NCBI RefSeq assembly: GCF_000499845.2
Contig: NC_023758.2
Coordinates: forward strand, 39,698,108 to 39,762,107
From: Phaseolus vulgaris
Taxonomy: Eukaryota; Streptophyta; Magnoliopsida; Fabales; Fabaceae
Direction of reading: 5' to 3'
DNA length: 64,000 nt
Below, one piece after another: positions 33,975-45,900 of this stretch (its first letter is position 1; each line of letters begins with the position of its first letter). The notes beneath the pieces were generated by a model, which was not told where the DNA came from, ran no database searches, and worked only from the letters and a program-made list of their open reading frames with translations. The position numbers were made by a program, and so were the translations under genes.

Positions 33975-36900
33975 TCACTTGTTTGTCTTTCTTCCTTTCA
34001 CTTGTTTCTCTAAACTTCTAAGCCTTTGACTAATAACAGAAGAAGAAGATATCCTTGTATTTGAATGTTTTAAAGGTTCATCACGTATTACTGAGCTTGA
34101 CTCACTTGTTGCGGAGGTAGCTTGTTTTAGAGCGGGAAATATAGAAAAGGGCGATTGCGGACCACTGGTGGGGACTGTAACAGGTATTTCAGGAATACCC
34201 AATGTTTTCTTTACACCAGGAACTTTAAGAGCTGTAAAATAAGAGAACAAATAGGGATTAGAAAAAAAAAACAAAGTGCATAAAAAGGATCGCATTGTGT
34301 TTGTTTTATACAGTTCAGAGAGGAAAAACAGATCTATTTGTTAAGAGAATTTTGGTCCTCTAGTTTTTTTTTTTTTTTTAACTCAGCTTAAACCCACCCA
34401 TCGGGGGAATAATTTCATCATCATAGAAAAATGACATGAATTTAATCGTTAAATCTCACCATTCGAATATAAGGAAATTTTGACAGCATGTTCCATGACT
34501 ACAGAATTAAATCTATGTCAAATTTACTCCTTTTCAAATAAAATTTTAGTCCTCTAATTCCAGTCCAACCAATAACATGAACAGAATCTAGACCAAGCTG
34601 AATGATTTACAGTAAGTGTACCGATACGCACAGGTAAGATGCTATCTACTAGATAAACTAATCTTGTTCTTGATCCTACAATTTGGATTAAGTAAATTAT
34701 CCTAGGGGTAATAATAAGGGAACTAAATATTATTACAATAAAAAAGACCATAATATTGACAACCTAGAGAAAATATTCCAGACAAAATGGTATGCAAGTT
34801 ATGCATGTGTTTTGAAATTAAATGCAAATAAATAAATACGTAATGACTAAAACAGAGGATAGAAATACTCTGAAAAGTCTAAAGATTGAGAGAACAAAAC
34901 ATAACCCTAATGAGATCATTGTTTTGTAGGATGATAATTTTGACTGGAATTATGATCATTTTGGTGTAGGTCATGAAGCAAGCAGATTTACTAGAAGGGA
35001 CTAACAACTAAATGAAAGTCAGTCAGGTAACATAAGATTGTAAGAGGCATTCAACTTCATTGATATGTTTAAAACATTAGATCAATTAGTAAAACTAAGA
35101 GTGCAATACGGTAACTTGTAAGTGCATCTTGGATTGTTTTGAATCATCATGGATACAGAGAAAAGCACTCAAAAAGAATACCAAGATTATGGAGCCATGG
35201 ATTTTTCAATTACGTGCACTATACATTCTAGCCTACATAAATGCAATCATGATTCCCATGGTAGAATCAAGGCCCAAAGCAATATGCATTTCAAGAAATT
35301 CAGGTTTCTGCCTATTTAAGTGGTGAAAATAGGAAAAAGACAGTAAGATTGCACATAAAAATGTTCAAGAGCCTTACCAAGTCCATATACAAGTGAAAAC
35401 AAATTTGACGTAACCCAGTAACAGAATATTGCCTGCACAATTATAAAGAAACACGAATTCAAAACTACATGGAATGACAAATGAAAGCGAACATGAAGCG
35501 GTAAAGAGAAAACTGGCAATCTCTCATTTCTTTCTCAATTAGCTAAACATCATTTAGATATTACAAACAAAATAAGCGCATAAACCTAGAACATGTGGAT
35601 GGAATGTAGAAAATCAATATCTACATCTATAGCATATACAAGGCATGGGTCGCAAACCTTTGATTGCCAAAGATACCCTTCAATTTAAAGTAAATTAAAA
35701 ATTAAATTTTATAAATATTAAGGCATCTCTTTTCAAATTAAAAAAGAGCATTTTCTAAGTTTTCAGAGTCAAATAGAATGATTCTGCTTAGTCAATACAA
35801 AATATTTGTTAGGTTTCCGAATATAATTCAAACATTAAATTTTCTGATTATTATGACCTGCCTTTCTGATAAAATAATAATAATTGAGTGACCAAGAACA
35901 CAATAAGGGAGGAAAAGAAAAACCTTTGGAGATCCAGGAAAGAGAAACACCCTTAAAACAACAAGGACTGAAACTCACAGAAACCAAGAAACTATATTTG
36001 TAGTCCCAGACAACATAGAAAGAGAGAAGTTTCTGTTTGATAATTTAGTCATGGTTTTATGCACCAGACACAAAGAGAGAAGAACAAAAAAGATGGGGAA
36101 AGAAAGAGGGGAATGGAGAGAGAGGAAGACAAACCTATTACGTAGAGGAGAAATCATACAATAGAGAGGCAACAAGGAGGAAGAGAGGGTTACCCAGCAA
36201 AGGCAGATAGGAGGCTAGGTTAAACGTAGAGGTTTCACAAAACTTAAAACTCAATTGAAATTTTTTTTTCTGTTTTGAAAAGAAAGGTAAAATGGTTTTC
36301 AAATTACCCCTTTTTTGTCAACTGGGGTTGCTTAGAAATAAAGTTTGAATAAAAAACTAACTCACAGCCACCCAAAACGGGACCTTGGTTAGAATCACAA
36401 ATCTAATTCAATTGGACAAGTCAGCAATTCAGATCATGTGATTAACTACATGTGACTTTAAGTTGTGAAAAGCTTGGATGAAACAGTGCAATTCCATATT
36501 ACCCATATGAAACGTACAACAATAAAGCAATTTGCTATGTTTACCTTTCTGCTTTTCTTTAACTAATTTTCATAAAAAAGAATTGAAAAGTCAACTAAAT
36601 TTATGTGGTTTACCAAAAAATGAAGGAGCAACCAAAAGCACTCTATTTAATAATTTGTTTGCTCTCGTTTTTCTGAAATGGTTTCACACATGTATCATTC
36701 ATTCTCTGCATTGTATATAGCAATTTATACTGAAACTTCAGACAGAACTACTGTTTCTTTCCAAGTTCATCCAACAATTATTTCAAATGCAAAAGCAAGT
36801 GTAAGCAAAGGACAGGTGTTCTTCTGAAAAAAAAAACTAAGCTAGGATAGTTTACCTTCGGAAATCCCATGGTGAAAGGAACTGTAAGAACCGCAAGACC

Positions 36901-39900
36901 CCTGGAGACATTTTTCATGGTGCTAGCCACAGGATTTCCTTCCATCCCTTCTTGCATATTACACTAAGAGACAGTATGAAATCAATTAGTCCAAATTGGA
37001 ATTAATGTATCAGACTCAAAAAACATTTAATCATGAATGATGAAAGTCAATCTAGAAAGAATTATTACAAAGTAGAAAGTTTCTGAAGCAAAAATGCTTA
37101 CCTCTACCGTTATTAAGAATGACAATGCAGTCAAAACTGGAAGAACGTACAAGGTATCTGGAGTTGAGAGATCAGTAAACCAATAAGCTCCGCCATGCTT
37201 GAATGAAGGCACTTTTTCAGCCATATTTGATATCTATCTTGAAACACAAAAATGAGAACGGATAGAAACAATATAAAAGCTCTTCAGACTCTTGCAACTA
37301 AGTAAAATATTAAATTGAAACAGCTTACCGCAAGAAAAAAACTAACAAAAATAGGGCCTTGAATAAAGAGTCCTTTCAATGGAGTAAAAGGGCTCACACC
37401 ATATCTGCAATTGTCAAAACCAAAGGAAGAAAATGTTTAGTCAAACAAAATATCCACAAACTGAGAAGTTTGACTTATACTCGAAACCTATGGAGCACTG
37501 ACTCCAAAACTGACATAAAACATGGCTAATGTTTAATATATATGACACCTTTCATGCATACACACACTCTCTCTATGTGTGTGTGTAATTAACACAAAAT
37601 TTCAAATGAGAATTAAGATTTACATAATTAACACTATAAAAACAAACTAAGTTTCACATTTTTCTATAATAACAACTTTCAATAGAATTCTAAGAAACAT
37701 ATCTCTTTATAGTTAAAATAACTAGTTATGTTTTGTGGACATAAACCTCAAAACAAGCTTCAAGTCTTGCATTATTTATAAAACAAGTTATTTTCTTTTA
37801 ATTTGCTTTTATGTTTTTATGATACTAATGTCTAGGAAGTCATGAGCATTGTAGGTGTCAGTTTACTTTCTCTACTCATGCTGAAGTCAATTGAATAGGA
37901 GTCCAAGATGTGTCAAAGTGGTATATGAGATATGAAGCCCCAACTTCAACACAAACACGAGACAAACACCAAGAGATAGCTAATATCCAAAATATAGGAC
38001 ATGGCACATAGCTAATGTTTCTTATTATTGTATCCATTCTTTATTATAAATAAGAGTACTCATGTATTTACAATTACCAACTACCTTCTATACATGGTAT
38101 CAAATTTCTAGGTTTTTCACCTTCCTTTACTTTGCCCCCCACATAGTGGCTTGCCATTGTCCAATGTCCCACTATCTTCTTCGACGTGAACCACCACTGA
38201 CGCTGCCACACAACCAGAATTGACATCCTCCAATGACCAGTTTTGTCCCCGACACGCTACTTCTCTTTCGAAGGGGGCCTTCCTTTGACAACTCTTCCAC
38301 CAAGCTCCTCCACTTCCAATGACTTTGTTTTGTGGCTCTTTGGTTGTATTTAGATTAACATGGTTTTTTGTGGTTGTTCGTGAATCCAACTCTTTCCTTT
38401 TTTTTAACAATATTGTGTGTTTAATGGCTACTCCCACTTCAGTTGACTTTGATGTGACCTTCACCAATGTCCCCCTCCTAACATGTGAAAAACTAACAAG
38501 AACAGCCAACTACCATCCCTAATTGCCTCATTGGATTGTTCCACTCTTATGCCCTTTATAAAGATGCATAGACATTTCACAACCAATGTGGATAATTCCT
38601 AACTTGTTGCTTTTGTTGGACTAACATCTAACCTTGTTGCAATTCGAAATCAGATTTCATTAAGACTAATTGCTCCTACCTACGACAAGTTTAAGAGCAG
38701 TTGATGTCTCACCATTCAACATACTGCATCCTCTTTCACAACTATCGAGTGATGCTTTTGACTTTGTCTTACAACCATCCCATCATTGCTCAGGAGTCGA
38801 GACCAAGGGCAGTTTATATACTCTTTCTTCCTCCAACCCACTGAGGCGCCTTTTAAGGACAAAACTTTGACGAAGCACCGACCTCCAAAGCGGACAATAC
38901 CTCGAATGAAGTGATTGACCCTAAGGATGCTATCTCTCAAACTTGAGGTCGGAACAGTTACTAGTTGTCAATTTAATTTAATCTCTATCTCTATTAGTAA
39001 ATTCATCCATACTATTGATATTTATGTCTTGTTTGTTAATAATTTCATTCTTGCAAAGGATCAACACATTGGACTAATGTTTAGAGCAATATGAGTCTGG
39101 AAGATTATACAACTAACACCTCCAACTGCCTATGTCTCATCTACCTCTATTGCTCTTAAACATCATCATGAGCACCTGAAGGTAGAGAAATTGTGCTTAC
39201 TTCTACCTATATTTTCCAATGTTAAGTCCATGTGAATTGTGTCAATTTGGTAAACACATGTGTACAAGTTATGGTACTTGTGTCAATAAATGTGTGCATC
39301 TATTCAGGGACATTCAAAGCAGTGTAGTAGATCATTATATAATAAGGGGAGCAGCAAGAAAGCATTTATCCAATAATTAAGGTTTACTTTCAAGAATATC
39401 TCCATCCAAGACATCAATGGATAGGAGTGTGGTAACCCATTTCACCTAGTACTCAATGCAGGCTCTCCCTTGACAAAGACCCAAGCAAAGTGGTTAGGTC
39501 TTTTACTATGGCTCAAGCGGGGAAGATTCCTCAGAGGTCTGAAAACGAAGAAATTGATACAAAACAATGGCTTGTGCCCTTGTTTCACTTTGCATTAGTT
39601 CACTTTGATATTTGGGATCTCAATCGATCCTCTAATTGCCTATTCACATTTGCCCTTGTTGCTCTTAAACATCATCTTGAGCACCTAAATGTGGAGAAAT
39701 TGTGTTTAGTTCTTCCTAAATTTTCCAATGTTAAGTTCTTTTCATGAGTTGTTTCAATTAGGTAAACACATGTACAAATTATGCTACTAGTGTCCATAAA
39801 TGCGTTGTATCAAATTTGCATTAATTCACTCCAATTACCTAAGTCTCATTTGCTTCTATTGCTCTTAAACATCATCTTGAGCACCAAAATGTAAGAAAAT

Positions 39901-42900
39901 TGAGTTTATTTCTTCCCAAATTTTCCAATGTTAAGTTCTTTTCATGTGAGTTGTTTCAATCACATAAACATATGTGAACAAGTTATGGTGTGTCACATTT
40001 GCATTAGTTCACTCCGATATTTGGGATCTTAGTCGAGCCTCCAATTGCTTAAGTCTCATCTGCCTCTTTGCTCTTAGGCATCATCTTAAAAGCACCAAAA
40101 TGAGAAAAATTGTGTTTACTTCTTAGATGTTCAATGGTAAATCCTTTTCATGTGAGTTGTGTCAATTAGGTAAACACATGTGTACAAGTTGCGTAATTGT
40201 GTCAATAAATGTGTTGTGTCATATTTGCATTAGTTCACTCTGATATTTGGGATCTCAATCGTGCCTATTCAACACTTGGATATTCTCATTTGGTTACATT
40301 TATAAATTATGTGTACGGTTGTTATGGGATTTTTCTAACAAAATATTGTTTTGAAATTCAAAATCACTTTCACTCATCAATTAAAATTTTACAAATTAAT
40401 AATACAAAAATAATATTTGTCTTCCCAATTTCAATATTCCTAAAATCAGGAGATTTTTCATTAGACATCATGTGACCATGTGTCATAATCAGTGTTGTCA
40501 AACTCGTAACTTGGAGGTGGATCGGAGAGGGAGAAAAAACTCGTAACTCGGGGATCGTAACTCGACTCGGAAGAGTTACTATTCGAGTTACTATACATAA
40601 GATAATTAAAAATACATTCATAATTCATGAAATGGTTGCAATACATAACATAATTTAACATAGATTCATAATTCATAAAACGGTTCAAATACATAACATA
40701 ATTAAAAGAAAGTAAATTCAAGATAATGTTTAATACAAATAAACTATCCAACAAAATCATTCGCATTCATCATAGGATAATCATCTTCATCCTCCAAAAA
40801 ATCTTCATTTTCATTATCATCAATTGGAGGAACTTCCAAATCATTATCATCATCAATTGGAGGAACCTCAATTGTTGCTCCTCTACTAGCTCCAACTTCA
40901 AGTAATATTTCTTCATCTAAACCATGTAATGTTTCATTTTCCTCCACAGTCCATTCATCATCAGAAGAAAGATCATCAACCGTATATTCTTTTGTCTTTC
41001 TAACATCTTTCTTCTTCGTCAATCTTGAATTAGTCATCACAAACACCACATCGTTCATAGTCATTTGGTGTAAACGATTTCTTTTCTTAGTGTGAACCTA
41101 AATAATTATAAAAATAATTAACACATCATATGATCATCTAAAAAATAATTATGAAATCACAGCCAGATGAACTAAATTCTTACCCTTTCAAAAGCACTCC
41201 AATTACGCTCACAGCCAGATGAACTACAAGTCAAACTCAATACTCTAATTGCAAATCTTTGTAGTTCTGGATGCTCATCACCATATGATTCCCACCATTG
41301 TGATGGAGTTTTGGTCTTGAGTCCAAGTTGAGCTAAGGGAGTACCATACAATCTAGACTTGCTCTTGAAACTCTCTAATTGAAAATCAATTTTACTCATC
41401 ACATCAAGGTCTCTCACCAACCTCTCCAAACATTCATACATTCCACGTTTCACTTCATAATCAACTTTAAAGTCAGGATGATAGTGTAACATGGGATTAA
41501 GATAATAGCCCGCAGCATGCAACGGCCTATGCAATTGGTTGTCCCATCTCCGATCAATGATTTCTCAAAGGGGAGTGTAGCTAAATAAGATAAAAACAAA
41601 TAAATAAATCTCCAAAACAAGTTTGTATATCTAATTTAGAAATCAAATATAGGGAAATTACCTTTTACTAACTCCATTTAAGAGATTTTGTATCTTCTCT
41701 TTTGCCCTATCCATCTCTTCATAAATAAATCCCATGGCTGGTTTCTCATCTGAATCAACCATGCGCAGCACTTTAATCAGGGGAAGAGCACCCCTCAAGC
41801 AATTTAAAATGCTTTTCCAAAATCCCTTGTCCATTATCAGATTTTCCACCAACCCTCCATCTCTAGTTTTTGCAAATTGACTAGATTGCCACTCTGAGGA
41901 TGTGAACATCTTAATAAGTGATCCTCTATTATCATTCAAGCATCCTAAAGTCAGATAAGAGGTGGCAAAGCGAGTATTGGCTGGTCTTATCAAATCTTTT
42001 CCTTCACTATATTTGTGCAACAAGGAGATAAGATCAGTTCTGGAGTAGATGTAGGTTGTAATCTTCTTCCCATTGGCGATTGTGTCGTGATGGAGTGGGA
42101 TTTTCTTTTCAAAATCTTCCAACATTAGATCAATGCAATGGGGATGCACAAGGAGTCCAATACAACTTTTTCCTCTTTTGCATTAACAACTCCCCAGCTG
42201 CTTTATAATTTGCTGCATTGTCCGTTACAATTTGGATGACATCTTCTTCCCCAACCTCTTCAACAATATCATCCACCATTTTGAAGATTTTGTCAGCTGT
42301 CTTGCATATATCAGATGCATCAATAGACTTCAAAAAGACCGTTCCCCTTGGACTATTTACCAAAAAATTCAGTATAGTCCTCCTCTTCCTATCCGTCCAG
42401 CCATCTGTCATTATTGTACATCCATATTTTTTCCAGAAAAGTTTATGTTCTTCTACAATCAGATTTGTCTTCTCAACCTCTTGCTTCAAGTATTTCACTC
42501 TTATTTCATAATAGGATGGTGGCTTTAATCCGGGACCATGTCTACCAATTAACTCAACCATCCTCTTAAATTCTTCACTCTTTGCTACATTAAAAGGGAT
42601 AGCATTATTGTAGAAAAACCGAGCAATCTCTTTACATGCATCTTCTCTGTCATTCTTCTTGAAAATGGCATTAATAGTACTTTGAGATCCTTTTCTCTTG
42701 AAAATATTTGATGAGTTCCCAATCTCTTCTTCAATTGATCTTTTTATACCACTTTCTGTCTGTCCCACTGAACTCTCTTCTCTAGAGATTGACTTCTTTA
42801 AAAAAATTTGCTGCAGATTAACAACAGTATCCATCATTGATTTTTTAACATCTTCAGGCACTGATACACATGCCCCCACATCCTTTGAAGTCCCGGCTAA

Positions 42901-45900
42901 ATGATGTTTTAATCTGTAAACCCCTCCTGTGAGTACTTTATCACAGTATTTACACCTTAGGTTCCTTGTTTTTCCATCAACAGACACACAGTGCTTCCAA
43001 GCTGAATCAGTTCTTCCACTAGCCATTATAAATGATCACCAAAAATTAACGAAAGGCAGTGACGGAGCGGAAGGCAATGGCGGAGCGATCGCGAAGCGGA
43101 GAGAGCACGAAGGCGGAGCGATCGCGAAGCGAAGAGAGCACGAAGGCGGAGCGATCGCGAAGCAGAGAGAGCACGAAAGCGGAGCGTTCGCGGTGGTGCG
43201 CGAAGGCGGCGGCGGCGCAAAGCAACGTTCGCGAAGGCGACGGCGGCGAGCAAGAGTGTGCGCGGTGGTACGCGGTGGTGCGCGAAGGCGGCGTCAACGA
43301 GAAGAGCTACGGCGACAAGCACAATCAGCGGCACAAGTTAAGAAAAATTAGGGTTTCGTTTCAGATTAGGGTTTCAGTTTTTAAAATTAGGGTTTTATTA
43401 ATTTAGGGTTTTCAATTTGGGCCGCGTCATGGATCGCTGGGGCCCATGAATCGTCCGATCCAGCCCTTGGATCGCTGGATCGCTCCGATCCAGAGATGGT
43501 CCGATCCCATCTCCGATTTGACGCGATTTTGCCTGGAAAGATCATAAACTCAGAAGATCGGCGAGTTAACTCGCGATCTTGACAACACTGGTCATAATAA
43601 ACAAGTGTTAAATGCAAAAACTATCACGTGGTCAAAACAATTTGTACCATTCTTCATTGTAACCTCCCATGTTTTTGGGGGATGCCATTTTTACTACTTG
43701 CCTTCTCATTAACTGCATGTCCTAATCAATTCTAAACAATCAAGTTCCTTACTTCCTCTTGAATACTAAGTAGGTATTCCCTTATATGTCTTTAGGAGTA
43801 CATGTTTTGCCTATGATCTAACTCCAAGTAAAAATAAACTATCTTGAAAACCCTTGGAATGTATTTTTATAGGTTAATCTCGTCTCTAGAAGGGTTACAA
43901 ATGTTTCTCTCCACAACTTTAACAATATCTAGTATGTTGATGTTACATTCTTCGAACATACCTCTTTCTTTTCTTCCATTGTTGAAGATGTTCCCCTAAA
44001 GGTTCCACATGTACTTCCAAACCCACATGTTGCTCCTGTTACCGCATCACTTGTCATTCCTGACCACCCAATAGACACAGACTCAATTAGCACCACCTCT
44101 AACAAATTCTCCAACACCATATCTTGTTGCAAGTGTCCTTCCGCCATTGTCACTTACACCTAAACTTCCTTTAACACTTCGTCGGGTATTTAGTCCACTT
44201 GTAGTCCTAATCCTAAGCATGCTTGTAATCTTAATTACAACCATTTATTTCCCTCCTACTACTCCTTTATCTCTTCTTTGGATTTTGTGTCTATTCCTAA
44301 GTTTACAAGTGATGTCATGAATGACCACAAGTGGCAACAGGTAATGCTAGTAGCAATGGGTGCATTGAAAGCCAACAATACATTGAAGCATGGTTTGGTC
44401 ATCTCACCTCCACTTTGCTTGGGTTTGGTATGACACGCTGTAAAGTTGATCAATCAGTTTGTCACCTCCATTCTATCTTGTTGTACATGTTGATGATATC
44501 ATCATCATTGGCAATGATTCTTTTGGAATCCTTCATCTCAAGTCTCATTTCCACAACAATTCCAAATTAAGGACTTGGGTCCACTTACATACTTCCTCGA
44601 TAGTGATGTTGCCCAATCATCCAATGATATTGTCATTTCTCACTGAAAATATGCCTTAAATATCCCCACTAAATCTACCCCCTATGAACCCCAATGTGAA
44701 GCTTCTTCTAGGTCAAGAAGAGAAACTGAAAGACCCTAGAAGATATCATCGTTCAGTAGGAATACTTAATCACCCATTGTCTCTAGACCAAACACCACAT
44801 TTGTAGTTAGTGTGGTAAGCCAATTCCTGAAGGATCCATGTGATAATCATTGGAAAGTTGTCATGATATGCTTCAATAACTCAAAAATGCATTAGGTCGT
44901 GGATTAATATATGTGGACAAAAGTAATTCCGAAATTGTTTGTTACTCCAACTTTAATTGGGCAAGATCACAATCTAACAAATCCAATTCTAGATATTGTG
45001 TTCTCATTGAAAGAAACTACATCTCCTGGAATAGCAAGAGGGAGAAAATAGTTTCTAGATCCAATTTTGAAGTTGGAGTATCTTACCATGGTAATGGCTG
45101 CTTATGAGATTACATGGCTTAGGAAACTCCTCCAGCATTTAAAACTTGGAGGCACTCAAGGTACTCATGCAACAATAAAGTTATCACATTACATTAAATC
45201 CAGTTTTCCATGAGCAAATCAAACACATAGAGACTAATTGTCACTTTGTGAGGAAGAAGGTGCTCCTAGGAGAAATCATCACTTACTTCATTAACTCCAA
45301 TGACCAACTCACAAACATGTTCAATAAGTCACTTCAAGGCTCTCATGTTGATAGCATATGTAACAAGTTTGGCCATATGACATATTCTCCAACTTGAAAG
45401 GAAGTGTTAAAGATACGATTTAATTACATTAAATAGAGATATGATATGATTTGATAGGGAAATATCATACCAAATATTTAAGTATTGACTTTATTCCTTA
45501 TTGTTATGTCTCTTCATCATCATAAAATAAGAGTACTTAGTGCACACAGATTACAAAATTACTAGCAATCCTCGTTATAAGGAGAGTCAAAAGCCTGTCC
45601 AAATAGTTTCAACATGGCGACTCACTATTCTCAAAGGTACAGTAGAGGTATGTCGGACATATGACATGTCCAACAACTATCGTGTCTAAAAGTATCTAAC
45701 ACATCAAGACGCCATTCTACAAAAGTGTATGTGCTTCCTAACTTGAAACATTGTTTCCTAAAAGCCATTGAAACCACTTAAGTCCTAGTTCTTAAACATG
45801 AATAGTAATTAAGAAACCACTTACTCCTTAAACATATATTAAATGATCACACTAAGCAAAATAAATGTTTAAATATCAGGCACCACTTGTCTTCCCATCG

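Larger units (their letters stand above)
40490..43590 (-). mobile_element. hAT DNA transposon nested in the copia relic
   Basis: A 3,101-base element with termini CAGTGTTGTCAAACTCG (left) and, reverse-complemented, CAGTGTTGTCAAGATCGCG (right). It is flanked by identical 8-base duplications GTCATAAT at 40482-40489 and 43591-43598. It carries one transposase gene on the minus strand, so element and OXA1 share orientation. Both subterminal regions are rich in TCG/CGATC-type motifs; the transposase 5' end has a GC-rich tandem repeat. The copia relic resumes after the right duplication, which dates the hAT insertion after the copia insertion. Confidence 0.95.
37900..45566 (+). mobile_element. Old Ty1/copia relic inside OXA1 intron 4, split by a hAT element
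   Basis: The 5' LTR remnant ends at 38094 and is followed by the primer-binding site TGGTATCA (38095-38102). Degraded gag (for example MATPTSVDFDVTFTNVPLL from 38424) is followed by repeated HHCC/early-integrase units (39100-40490). The hAT element interrupts at 40490-43590. After it come integrase remains (DAIFTTCLLINCMS), GYSRLQKGYKCFSP, reverse transcriptase (AWFGHLTSTLLGFGMTRCKV near 44385, then a degraded YVDD block) and RNase H (WARSQSNKSNSRYCVLI near 44950). A 3' LTR starts with TGTTAAAGATACG at 45405. The LTRs share ATAAGAGTACT and nearby sequence but are diverged. The element runs opposite to OXA1. Left and right limits are approximate. Confidence 0.75.

Noticed and set aside
39130..40280. 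CRISPR-like or satellite array
   Set aside because: Repeated units translate to copia HHCC/integrase motifs, so this is internal duplication in a retrotransposon; plants have no CRISPR arrays.
43026..43406. Arg-rich open frames on both strands in a GC-rich patch
   Set aside because: They arise from the 33-base tandem repeat and GGCGGCG sequence upstream of the hAT transposase; no domain and no conserved start.
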